64,000 nucleotides of DNA. It comes from Bordetella sp. BOR01. Its GTDB lineage: Bacteria > Pseudomonadota > Gammaproteobacteria > Burkholderiales > Burkholderiaceae_B. The translations under genes were made by a program, and so were the position numbers. Positions 1-8,479 of the stretch are shown in pieces. The stretch is from assembly GCF_019218885.1 (NCBI RefSeq), contig NZ_JAHUWT010000004.1, positions 186,001-250,000 of the forward strand. The letters are read 5' to 3'. Positions within the stretch are counted from its first letter, which is position 1; every line of letters begins with the position of its first letter. The notes under the pieces were generated by a model. That model made no database searches and was not told where the DNA came from. It saw only the letters and a program-made list of their open reading frames with translations.

Positions 1-87
1 CCCGGGCAGGGATGCCAGCAATGCGGCAAGGGCCATGGCCGCCTTGATCAAGAGTTGCGGGAAGGGCGGCAGGCGATGGGTCGACAT
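1..87 (-). CDS. Exported protein, N-terminal fragment (possibly DUF192 family)
   Basis: Only the first 29 codons are present; the gene runs off the left edge. The translation starts MSTHRLPPFPQLLIKAAMAL and continues with a hydrophobic Ala/Leu stretch, which is typical of a signal peptide, so the product is probably exported. No clear Shine-Dalgarno sequence precedes the ATG at 85-87. The cspA terminator lies just upstream, so the gene probably has its own promoter. In related genomes a DUF192 exported protein often lies beside this cold-shock gene; that assignment is memory of synteny, not something the 29 residues can prove. Confidence 0.5.
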   Translation of the reverse strand, partial: MSTHRLPPFPQLLIKAAMALAALLASLPG

Positions 88-105
88 GAGATGGGGAAAC
101 AGCGG

Positions 106-138
106 AAAATAACAAGGGCGGGGCATTGCGCCCCGCCC
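106..138 (-). terminator. Rho-independent terminator of cspA
   Basis: Perfect 9-bp GC-rich inverted repeat (116-124 with 130-138, 5-nt loop). Read on the minus strand it is followed by the T-rich run TTGTTATTTT (115 to 106). It lies 65 bp past the cspA stop codon and separates cspA from the next minus-strand gene. Confidence 0.8.
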
Positions 139-202
139 GGGCAATAACGCCGCCCGTTGCCGGTGGGCCGGCGCACGGGCGGCGCGATATGGATACTGGG
201 CG

Positions 203-448
203 TCAGGCCGACGTAATATTCAAAGCCTGTTTGCCTTTAGGGCCTTGGATGATTTCGAACGCCACTTTCTGGCCTTCTTTCAGGGTCTTGAACCCGTTCA
301 TCTGGATGGACGAAAAATGCGCGAACAGATCTTCACCGCCGTCATCGGGCGTAATGAAGCCGAAACCTTTCGCATCGTTGAACCATTTGACGGTACCCGT
401 CGATTTGGGATTGTCCCCTTGGACGGCGGTTGCGGTCGTATCAGACAT
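203..448 (-). CDS. cspA: Cold-shock domain protein (CspA family)
   Basis: 81-residue single cold-shock domain protein that binds single-stranded RNA or DNA and acts as an RNA chaperone. RNP1 (KGFGFI, residues 27-32) and RNP2 (LFAHF, 41-45) are both intact. The start [10 protein letters not shown] is chosen because a GAGG-type ribosome site lies about 8 nt before the ATG at 446-448; an in-frame ATG 14 codons upstream would add a tail unlike the family. The roughly 10-residue extension before the core domain is common in beta-proteobacterial Csp proteins. It is monocistronic, with its own terminator, and divergent from clpS. Whether it is cold-inducible cannot be told from the sequence. Confidence 0.95.
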   Translation of the reverse strand: MSDTTATAVQGDNPKSTGTVKWFNDAKGFGFITPDDGGEDLFAHFSSIQMNGFKTLKEGQKVAFEIIQGPKGKQALNITSA

Positions 449-672
449 GCGGACTGCCTCATTGAATCGTATATGTTTGACAGAAGGCATCCCGGCCTGA
501 GCCGGCAGCCTTCCGGCTTCCGGGTGGGCCTCCCTGCAGCTAAGGACCCCCGAATGCGTGGATAATGCTCTGCTTTTCTTTCCGGCGTCAAGTATGGAAA
601 CTACGCATTTCTGCGTGTAATTTTACGTAAGTCCCGGCGTTACTGCCCCCTGTTTCAATAGAATCCCGCCCT

Positions 673-987
673 ATGAGTTCGACCTTGGATACCCAGCATG
701 ACGTGGCTGTGGAAAAGGCGCCGGCCCGCACCGCGCCGCCTCCCATGTACCAAGTATTGCTGCTCAATGACGACTACACGCCGATGGAATTCGTGGTGAA
801 GGTTCTGCAGAAGTTTTTTGGCAAGAACCAGGAAGACGCTACCCGCATCATGCTGCAAGTCCACCACGAGGGACGCGGCGCCTGTGGCGTTTATCCGCAC
901 GATGTGGCGGCCACGCGCATTGCGCAGGTTGCGCAATATGCGCGCGCCCGCCAGCATCCGTTGCAGTGCGTCATGGAGCCGGTTTAA
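673..987 (+). CDS. clpS: ATP-dependent Clp protease adaptor ClpS
   Basis: 104 residues, normal for the family. ClpS binds N-degron substrates and delivers them to ClpA of the ClpAP protease. The N-degron pocket is visible: N32-D33-D34, T36-P37-M38 and the paired histidines H64/H65. The N-terminal tail (residues 1-24) is flexible and Pro/Ala-rich, as expected for the ClpA-engaging segment. No Shine-Dalgarno sequence precedes the ATG; a TAGAAT box ends only 8 nt before it. Its partner clpA lies 7.5 kb downstream rather than adjacent, with an alpha-2-macroglobulin gene and pbpC between them. Confidence 0.96.
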   Translation: MSSTLDTQHDVAVEKAPARTAPPPMYQVLLLNDDYTPMEFVVKVLQKFFGKNQEDATRIMLQVHHEGRGACGVYPHDVAATRIAQVAQYARARQHPLQCVMEPV

Positions 988-1011
988 GAAGAAGCTGTCT
1001 CGTATCCGCCG

Positions 1012-1033
1012 CGCGCCGGCGCAGGCCGGCGCG
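1012..1033 (+). other. Strong hairpin between clpS and the macroglobulin gene
   Basis: Perfect 9-bp G+C inverted repeat (1012-1020 with 1025-1033) around a 4-nt GCAG loop. There is no T-run on either strand, so it is not a canonical intrinsic terminator. It may stabilise the clpS 3' end or slow transcription into the next gene. Confidence 0.5.
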
Positions 1034-1080
1034 ATGGTTCAGGGCGCACGGCGCTCGCACACGCTGTACAGGGGCATGTC

Positions 1081-4000
1081 ATGAGTGAAAGAGGGGGCAC
1101 CGTCGGGATACTGGCGGTGGTGGTGGCTATCGCCATCGGATTGGGGTGGTGGGCCGGGCGCGGGGGCGTGCCGGCATCGGTCGACCCGGCGGCTTCCGTG
1201 ACACCGGCAGCGCGCGCGCCGGCCGTGGCGCCTGCTCCGCAGCCTTCCCCGGCCGCGCAACCTGCCGCCGCCACCGTGGGCCAGGCTGATCCCTTTGCCG
1301 TGCTCGATTGCCAATCGCGCGAATACAACGACACGCTGGCGCTGGCGGTCACCTTCACCCAGCCGGTCGACCGCAAGGCAAACCTGGATTCTTTTCTTGG
1401 CGTGATCGATACCGGCGCGGCCAAGGCGGCCGATGACGCCCAGGATGCGGCGCCCGCCGCGGCGTCCCCGGTGGCTGCGAGCGCAGCGCCCCCCCAGGGC
1501 AAGCCGGTGCAAGGCGCCTGGGTGGCGGGCGACAACCCGCGCATGGTGTATTTCCCCTATGTACAACCGCAGCGCAGCTATGCCGTGCGGGTGGGCGCGG
1601 CCTTGCCGGGGGCCCAGGCTGGCGTCACGCTGGGGGCAGACCGCCAATGCAGCGTGCAGACGCCTGCCATGCCGCCGTCGTTCTATTTCGCCAGCCGCGG
1701 CGTGGTGCTGCCGGCCGGGCAGAACGGTGGCCTGCCCGTGACAACCGTCAATGTGCCGGAAGTCGATGTGCAGTTCCTGCGCGTCGCACCCGAGCATATG
1801 TCTGAATTTTTCGACGATGTGCTCGGCCTGGGCCGCACCTCGGGCGATGAAGACGATGACGATGATGAGTGGCGGTATGCCGACAACCGCAGCCTGAAAG
1901 GCTCGGTCAGCAACTGGGACCTCGACCGGTTGCACAGCCTGACCACCAGCGCCTACCAGGGGCGTTTCCTGACCGACGAGCGCGCCAACCGGCGCCATGT
2001 CACGTTCCTGCCGGTCGAGACCATTGCCGAACTGCGCCAGCCGGGCATTTATGTCGCGGTCATGAGTGAACCGGGGCGTTTCCGTTACGAATACCAGGTT
2101 ACCTACTTCTATGTCAGCGACATCGGCCTGCATACGCGACGCTATGCCGATCGCATCGAGGCCTACACCGTGTCGCTCAAGAGCGGCCAGCCGGTGTCCG
2201 ATGCGGACGTGGAACTGGTCGATGGCGCCGGCAAGGTGCTGGCGCGGGCACGTGCCGACCAGGCCGGCCATGTGCGCTTCGACGGCGATCCGGCCAGGGC
2301 ACGCCTGGTGCGCGCGGTACGTGGCGGCGAAATGACGGTGCTGGCCCTGGGCGAGCCGGCGCTCGACCTGTCCGAATACGACATAGGCGGCCACCCCGCC
2401 CGCAACAACAACTTGTTCGTCTATGCGGGCCGCAATCTCTATCGGCCGGGCGAGACGTTCCAGGTATCGGTACTGCCGCGCGACCCCGACGGCCGGCCGC
2501 TGGCGCCAGCCCCGCTGACGGCCACGCTCAAGCGCCCCGATGGCCGCGTGGTGCGCAGCGAGCTGTGGCAACCTGCCTCGAAGGTGGCCGGTTACATCGA
2601 GCACGGCGTCGAACTGCCCCTCGATGCGCAGACCGGCAAGTGGCTATTGGAACTGCGGGTCGACCCGGCCGCCCGGGTGCCAGATGCATCGTGGTGGTTC
2701 CAGGTCGAGGAGTTCATGCCCGAACGCATGAAGCTGCAGCTGGAATCCACCCAGGCGGTGTTGACACCGGGCGAGCCCTGGCAGATCGACGTACAGGGCG
2801 ATTACCTGTACGGTGCGCCCGCTGCGGGCAATCGTTTGCTGGCCAGCTTCCAGGTGCGGCGTGATCGCTTTGCGCTGGCTCAGCAATGGCCGGGCTTCGT
2901 GTTCGGCGATGTTGCCGACGACACCTTGCGCCACTATGAAGAATTGCCTGAAGGCAAGCTCGATGACAAAGGCACGGCCCGGTTGAGCGTAGACCCGCAA
3001 GGCGCGGGTGCCGCGCATTCGCCGCTGCGCGTGCGCCTGTCGGCCAGCCTGCTGGAATCGGGCGGGCGGCCGGTGGTGCGGTCTATCGAGCGTAGCGTGT
3101 GGCCGGCCGACAAGCTGATCGCCGTGCGGCCGCTCTTTGACGATGATGTCACGCGCGAAGGCGCGCCGGCCGGATTCGAGGTGGTGCGCCTGGACGCGGC
3201 CGGCAAGGTGGTCCCGCTGCCCGAGGCTCAACTGCGACTGTATCGCGAGCATCGCCGCTATTACTGGCGCTACGACGACCAGCGCGGCTGGAACAGCGGC
3301 TATACCGATACCGAAGAACTGGTTGAATCGCGCGTGATCGCGCTGCCCGATCGCACTTCGCTGGCGCTGCCGGTCGACTGGGGACGCTACCGGCTGGAGA
3401 TCGCCGACCCGCAGACCGGCCAGGTCGCGCGCTACCGCTTCTACGCCGGCTGGGGAGCCCAGGATGCCGAGGCGGTGGGCAACCGGCCCGACCGCGTGCA
3501 AATGAAACTCGAAGGCGTGCCCGCCCGGCCTGGCGATACGGTCAAGCTGACCATCACGCCGCCGCACGATGGGCAGGCACTGGTTACCGTCGAAGGCGAC
3601 CGCATGTTGTGGTCGCGCTGGGTGCCGGTGCAGGCCTCGGGCACACCGGTGGACATTCCGCTCGACCCGTCCTGGAAACGGCACGACCTGTACGTATCGG
3701 CCGTGGTGTTCCGGCCCGGCAGCGCCGGCGACCGGGTCACGCCGGCCCGCGCACTGGGCCTGGCGTTCCTGCCTATTGCCAGCGTCGAGCGCAAGCTGGG
3801 CGTGACGCTCGACGCGCCCGGCAAAGTCGAACCCGAACAGCGCACCACGGTGCGCGTCAAGGTGGACGGCGCCCAGGGCAAGCAGGCCACGGTCACGCTC
3901 TCGGCGGTCGATGTGGGCATCTTGAATATCAATCAATATGCCACGCCGGACCCGCTGGATTTCTTCTTCGGCAAGCATCGCTACGCAGCCGAGCTGCGCG

Positions 4001-6267
4001 ACATGTACGGCAAGCTGATCGAGAAAATGGATGGCACCACCGGCCGCCTCAAATGGGGCGGCGATGCGGCGTTGCGCGGCGACAGCCGCAGCTTGCCCCG
4101 CAAGGTCAAGCTGGTCGACCTGTTTTCGGGACCGGTGGCGCTGAACGAGCAGGGCGAAGCCGAGATCCCGCTGGACCTGCCCGATTTCAACGGCACGCTG
4201 CGCCTGATGGCGGTGGTTTTCAACGACGAGAAATACGGCAGCACCGATACCGAAATGGTGGTGGCAGCACCCATCGTGGCCGAACTCAGTACGCCGCGTT
4301 TCATCACCCCGGGCGACCAGGCTGCCGTGGCGCTGGACCTGACCAATCTCAGCGGCGCCACGCAGCAGGTCACGGTGAATCTGCGCGCGCTCGATCCGCT
4401 GGCTATCGCCGACGGCACGCGCACCGTGACGCTGAAAGACCGCCAGCGCACCACCTTGCGCTTTACTGCCAGTGCCACTGGTTCGTATGGCCTGGGGCAA
4501 GTGCGGCTGCAAATCGACGGCAAGGGCGGGGCCAAGCCCGTGCATATCGTGCGCGAATCGGTGCTGCAAGTGCAACCGGCCCATGCACCCGAAAATCAGT
4601 TGCGGCGCCTGCGGCTGGCGCCGGGCGAACGCTTCGCGCCGGGGGCCGAACTGGCGGCGGGCTATTACCCGGATTCCGTCATGGCCAGCCTCAGCTTGTC
4701 GAACCGGCCGCCCATCAACGTGGCACGCCTGGTGCAGCGCCTGCTCAGCTACCCTTATGGCTGCACCGAGCAAACCATCAGCGCGGCCTTGCCCTGGATA
4801 CTGATTGACGATGCCGATGCCAAGCGCTTCGGCCTGCCCGCGCATACCCGCCAGGAACGGGCCGACAAGGTGGCTGGCGCGCTGGGCCGGCTGGCCGGCA
4901 TGCGCAATGCCTCTGGCGCCTATTCGTTATGGGGCGATGCCTCGTCGCGCGACATCTGGCTGACTGCTTACGCCACCGGCTTCATGCAGGATGCGCGCGA
5001 CCACGAATTCGCCGTGCCCGAGGCCGCGCTGGCGCGCCCGCGCCAGTGGTTGCTGGAGCAACTGCAGCAAAGCGCGGGCAGTTTCGGCACCTGGCCGGAC
5101 AAGCTGCGCCGCGACCTGCAAAGCGGCCGCGTCGATCGCGACAATGCCGACACGCTGCGCAATGACCATCGCCGTTTCGCCGGATTCGCGGCTGCCGCGC
5201 TGGTGCTGGCGCGCGACCGCCAGGCACCATTGTCGACCGTGCGCCAGTTGTTCGACCGCTACCAGGAGCGCGCCTTGTCGCCCTTGCCGCTGATGCAATT
5301 GGCGGCGGCCTTCCAACTGATGGGCGATGCCGGGCGCATGGAACAGGCCGTCGACCTGGCGCTGGCGCGCGCCTATGGCTATCGGCACCATGGCGGTGCC
5401 GGTTATTCGGACGAATGGCTGGGCGACTATGGCAGCGCGGTGCGCGATTACGCGCTTGCCTATGCGCTGGCAGTGCAATACAAGTTGGCCGAGCAAGGCC
5501 GCGAGCCCTTGCTGGCGCAGCTCGATAGCCGCCTGCAAGGGCGCTCGTACTTGTCGACCCAAGAGCAGATGGCCTTGCTGTTGGCCGCGCGGGCAGCCGG
5601 CGGCGATGCCAGCACGCCCTGGGCGGCCACGCTGGCCACCGCCCATGGCAGCCAGGACCTGGGCGGTACCGAAGATCGCAGCGTGCCTTTGCGCGGCGCC
5701 GATCTGGCTGCCTTGCAACTGACCAACACCGGCACGCAGCCGCTATTTGTCGAGCTCGATCTGCAGGGTACCCGCCAAGAGCCGCCCGCGCCGCGCAGCG
5801 ATGTGATTCGCCTGCAGCGCAGTTGGTATACGCCCGATGGCAAGCCCTGGGATGGCGGCGTGCTGCATACCGGCGACCTGCTGGTGGTCAGGCTGCGGGC
5901 CTCGGCCAACCAGCTGCTGCCCGATGCCCTGGTGGTCGATCGCGTCCCGGCAGGCTTCGAAGTCGAGAACCTGAACCTGTCACAAAGCCCCGACATGCAA
6001 GACTGGGAGATCGGTGGCACGCGGGTGGCCGATGCGATGGCCAACCCGGCCATCAAGCACCGCGAATTCCGCGACGACCGCTACGTGGCGGCCATGGCCC
6101 TGGATCGCAAGGCGGTCGAGGTGTTCTATATGGCGCGGGTGGTCACGCCAGGGCGGTATGCCGTGCCGTCGACCGTGGCTGAAGACATGTACCGGCCCGA
6201 ATTGCGAGGCGTAGGCGAACGATGGAGCCCGATCGAAATCCGCGACCGCGGCGCCGCGCCTCGCTAG
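1081..6267 (+). CDS. yfhM: Bacterial alpha-2-macroglobulin (YfhM/ECAM type)
   Basis: 1728 residues, close to the usual size of bacterial macroglobulins, which trap attacking proteases in the periplasm. The thioester motif YGCTEQ is intact, with the reactive Cys at residue 1228. An N-terminal hydrophobic segment (about residues 8-25) is followed by a Pro/Ala-rich linker to about residue 70. There is no lipobox cysteine, so anchoring appears to be by an uncleaved signal segment rather than by lipid as in E. coli ECAM. The last 46 nt overlap pbpC, the classic partner gene (PBP1C). The pair is thought to protect and repair the envelope together. The ATG follows an AGGGG-type ribosome site. Confidence 0.95.
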   Translation: MSERGGTVGILAVVVAIAIGLGWWAGRGGVPASVDPAASVTPAARAPAVAPAPQPSPAAQPAAATVGQADPFAVLDCQSREYNDTLALAVTFTQPVDRKANLDSFLGVIDTGAAKAADDAQDAAPAAASPVAASAAPPQGKPVQGAWVAGDNPRMVYFPYVQPQRSYAVRVGAALPGAQAGVTLGADRQCSVQTPAMPPSFYFASRGVVLPAGQNGGLPVTTVNVPEVDVQFLRVAPEHMSEFFDDVLGLGRTSGDEDDDDDEWRYADNRSLKGSVSNWDLDRLHSLTTSAYQGRFLTDERANRRHVTFLPVETIAELRQPGIYVAVMSEPGRFRYEYQVTYFYVSDIGLHTRRYADRIEAYTVSLKSGQPVSDADVELVDGAGKVLARARADQAGHVRFDGDPARARLVRAVRGGEMTVLALGEPALDLSEYDIGGHPARNNNLFVYAGRNLYRPGETFQVSVLPRDPDGRPLAPAPLTATLKRPDGRVVRSELWQPASKVAGYIEHGVELPLDAQTGKWLLELRVDPAARVPDASWWFQVEEFMPERMKLQLESTQAVLTPGEPWQIDVQGDYLYGAPAAGNRLLASFQVRRDRFALAQQWPGFVFGDVADDTLRHYEELPEGKLDDKGTARLSVDPQGAGAAHSPLRVRLSASLLESGGRPVVRSIERSVWPADKLIAVRPLFDDDVTREGAPAGFEVVRLDAAGKVVPLPEAQLRLYREHRRYYWRYDDQRGWNSGYTDTEELVESRVIALPDRTSLALPVDWGRYRLEIADPQTGQVARYRFYAGWGAQDAEAVGNRPDRVQMKLEGVPARPGDTVKLTITPPHDGQALVTVEGDRMLWSRWVPVQASGTPVDIPLDPSWKRHDLYVSAVVFRPGSAGDRVTPARALGLAFLPIASVERKLGVTLDAPGKVEPEQRTTVRVKVDGAQGKQATVTLSAVDVGILNINQYATPDPLDFFFGKHRYAAELRDMYGKLIEKMDGTTGRLKWGGDAALRGDSRSLPRKVKLVDLFSGPVALNEQGEAEIPLDLPDFNGTLRLMAVVFNDEKYGSTDTEMVVAAPIVAELSTPRFITPGDQAAVALDLTNLSGATQQVTVNLRALDPLAIADGTRTVTLKDRQRTTLRFTASATGSYGLGQVRLQIDGKGGAKPVHIVRESVLQVQPAHAPENQLRRLRLAPGERFAPGAELAAGYYPDSVMASLSLSNRPPINVARLVQRLLSYPYGCTEQTISAALPWILIDDADAKRFGLPAHTRQERADKVAGALGRLAGMRNASGAYSLWGDASSRDIWLTAYATGFMQDARDHEFAVPEAALARPRQWLLEQLQQSAGSFGTWPDKLRRDLQSGRVDRDNADTLRNDHRRFAGFAAAALVLARDRQAPLSTVRQLFDRYQERALSPLPLMQLAAAFQLMGDAGRMEQAVDLALARAYGYRHHGGAGYSDEWLGDYGSAVRDYALAYALAVQYKLAEQGREPLLAQLDSRLQGRSYLSTQEQMALLLAARAAGGDASTPWAATLATAHGSQDLGGTEDRSVPLRGADLAALQLTNTGTQPLFVELDLQGTRQEPPAPRSDVIRLQRSWYTPDGKPWDGGVLHTGDLLVVRLRASANQLLPDALVVDRVPAGFEVENLNLSQSPDMQDWEIGGTRVADAMANPAIKHREFRDDRYVAAMALDRKAVEVFYMARVVTPGRYAVPSTVAEDMYRPELRGVGERWSPIEIRDRGAAPR

Positions 6268-8423
6268 GGCGCGGCGGTCCGGGCCGGCGGTGCGTGCTGC
6301 TGCTGGCCGGCGTATTGTTGGCGGGAGTGGCGTCGCTATTTGCGCTGGACCGCCTGTTTCCCTTGCCCGCCATGGGCAGCGGTGGAGCGGCCGTCGTCGT
6401 GGCGGTCGACGGCACGCCGCTGCGCACGTACCCCAGCCGCGATGGCATGTGGCGCTATCCGGTCATGCCCGGCCAGGTGGCGCCCGCGTACCTGGCAACC
6501 TTGCTGGGCTACGAAGACCGCTGGTTCTATTGGCACCCGGGCGTCAATCCGGTGGCGCTGGCTCGCGCCGGCTGGCAATGGCTGGCGCACGGGCGCATCG
6601 TATCCGGCGGTTCCACCCTGACCATGCAGGTGGCCCGGCTGCTCGATCCGCAGTTGGCCGCGCTGTCCTCGCGATCGCCGGTGGCCAAGCTGCGCCAGAT
6701 TATCCGGGCCTTGCAGCTTGAATGGCACTACAGCAAGGACGAGATCCTTGCCATGTACCTGACGCATGCCCCGATGGGCGGCATTGTCGAAGGTGTAGAG
6801 ATGGCGGCCCGCCTTTGGCTGGGCAAGTCTGCCCAGGATCTCAGCCGTGCCGAAGCCGCTTTGCTTACGGCCTTGCCGCAGGCGCCTTCGCGCCTGCGTC
6901 CCGATCGCCATCCGCAGGCCGCCCAGGTGGCGCGCGACAAAGTGCTCGACCGGATGGTGGCGCGCGGCTGGAGCCCCGTCACCGTGGCCGACGCCAAAAT
7001 CGAGACCGTGGTGGCGCCGCCGCTGCGGGCGCGCTGGCTGGCGCCGCTGGCGGCCCAGCGGCTGCTGGCGAGCCAGCGGAGGGCCGGCCGGCAGCCGGCC
7101 ATCGTGGCATCAACGCTGGACGCCGACATCCAGGCCACGGCCGAGCGCATGTTGCTGGACCGGGTCGACGGATTACCGCCCAAGGTATCGATGGCGGTAT
7201 TGGTCATGGACAACGACACGCTGGCGATCAAGGCCTATGCCGGTTCGGCCGATTTCTCCGATGATAGCCGCTATGCGCATGTGGACATGGTGCGCGGGGT
7301 GCGCTCGCCGGGGTCGACGCTGAAGCCGTTCTTGTATGCGCAGGCGCTGGATGCCGGGCTGGTGCATTCCGAAAGCCTGCTGCTCGACGCGCCGCTGTCA
7401 TTCGGCGGCTATGCGCCGGGCAACTTCCAGGCGGCCTTTTCCGGTCCGGTCAGTGTGGCGCAAGCGCTGCAGCGTTCGTTGAATGTGCCCGCGGTGGACC
7501 TGCTGGACCGGGTGGGGCCGGCCCGTTTTGCCTCGATGCTGATGGCGGGCGGCGTGCGCCTGCGCATGCCGGACGGGGCACAGCCCAACCTGAGCTTGAT
7601 TTTGGGTGGTGCCGGCACCACATTGGAAGAACTGGTCGGCGCCTATCGGGCGCTGGCCCGCGGCGGCCTGGCCGGCCGGCCGCGCCTGGCGCCGGGACAG
7701 CCCCGGGTCGAGTCCCGTATGATGAGCCCTGGGGCCGCCTGGATCGTGCGCGACATTCTCGAGGGTGGCGGCCATCCCGACCGGCCGTTGGTTCAGGCCG
7801 GCCGGCCGCTGGCCTGGAAAACCGGCACCAGTTTCGGGTTCCGCGATGCCTGGGCGCTGGGCGTCACCGACGCCTGGACCATCGGCGTCTGGGTAGGACG
7901 GCCCGATGGCACGCCCAATCCGGGTTTTTTCGGAGCAAACGTGGCGGCGCCGTTGTTGCAGGACATCGTCGCGGCCTTGCCCGGCAGCGTCGCGCCGCAC
8001 GTCCAGCGGCCGTCCAGCGTACAGCCGGTGGTCACTTGCTGGCCGTCGGGCTGGCGGCAGGGTAGCGTGCAAGCGGGGCCATGTGCCCAGCCGCGCGCCG
8101 CCTGGGCACTGGACGACACAGTGCCGCCCGCGTTTGCGGGCTATGCTGACGTGGCCAGCGGGCCGCTGCGGTTGCAGGGCGTGGCCAACGGGTCGGTGCT
8201 CAGGCCGGTGCCGGGCAGGCAAGAGGTAGTACTGGATGTAAGCGTGCAGGGCGCACGCGGCCAGGTGTGGTGGATGCTGGACGGGCGCGTGCGTGAACGC
8301 GGCGCGGCATCCACACCCCTGACATTGTCGATGGTGCACAATGGCCGCTATACCTTGACCGCCATGGATGAGCAAGGTCGATACGACCGTGTGGTTTTTG
8401 AAATCGCTGGCGTTACGCCCTGA
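6222..8423 (+). CDS. pbpC: Penicillin-binding protein 1C
   Basis: 733-residue bifunctional peptidoglycan synthase: inner-membrane anchor (about residues 24-43), glycosyltransferase domain with catalytic Glu98 in the EDRWFYWHPG motif and the GGSTLTMQ motif, then transpeptidase domain with S365-T-L-K368, S419-L-N421 and K533-T-G. A C-terminal extension of about 100 residues matches the PBP1C-specific domain. It overlaps the macroglobulin gene by 46 nt, so the two are translationally linked. The pairing with a macroglobulin is the standard PBP1C context, and this supports the C subtype over PBP1A or 1B. Confidence 0.95.
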   Translation: MEPDRNPRPRRRASLGRGGPGRRCVLLLAGVLLAGVASLFALDRLFPLPAMGSGGAAVVVAVDGTPLRTYPSRDGMWRYPVMPGQVAPAYLATLLGYEDRWFYWHPGVNPVALARAGWQWLAHGRIVSGGSTLTMQVARLLDPQLAALSSRSPVAKLRQIIRALQLEWHYSKDEILAMYLTHAPMGGIVEGVEMAARLWLGKSAQDLSRAEAALLTALPQAPSRLRPDRHPQAAQVARDKVLDRMVARGWSPVTVADAKIETVVAPPLRARWLAPLAAQRLLASQRRAGRQPAIVASTLDADIQATAERMLLDRVDGLPPKVSMAVLVMDNDTLAIKAYAGSADFSDDSRYAHVDMVRGVRSPGSTLKPFLYAQALDAGLVHSESLLLDAPLSFGGYAPGNFQAAFSGPVSVAQALQRSLNVPAVDLLDRVGPARFASMLMAGGVRLRMPDGAQPNLSLILGGAGTTLEELVGAYRALARGGLAGRPRLAPGQPRVESRMMSPGAAWIVRDILEGGGHPDRPLVQAGRPLAWKTGTSFGFRDAWALGVTDAWTIGVWVGRPDGTPNPGFFGANVAAPLLQDIVAALPGSVAPHVQRPSSVQPVVTCWPSGWRQGSVQAGPCAQPRAAWALDDTVPPAFAGYADVASGPLRLQGVANGSVLRPVPGRQEVVLDVSVQGARGQVWWMLDGRVRERGAASTPLTLSMVHNGRYTLTAMDEQGRYDRVVFEIAGVTP

Positions 8424-8479
8424 TCAGCTTAGAATATGAATCGTGTATTTCGACCGCTTCGATGCGTTACGGAGGAAGC

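Noticed and set aside
2644-4845. 733-codon minus-strand open frame inside the macroglobulin gene
   Set aside because: Low-complexity shadow translation; the plus strand encodes a full macroglobulin.
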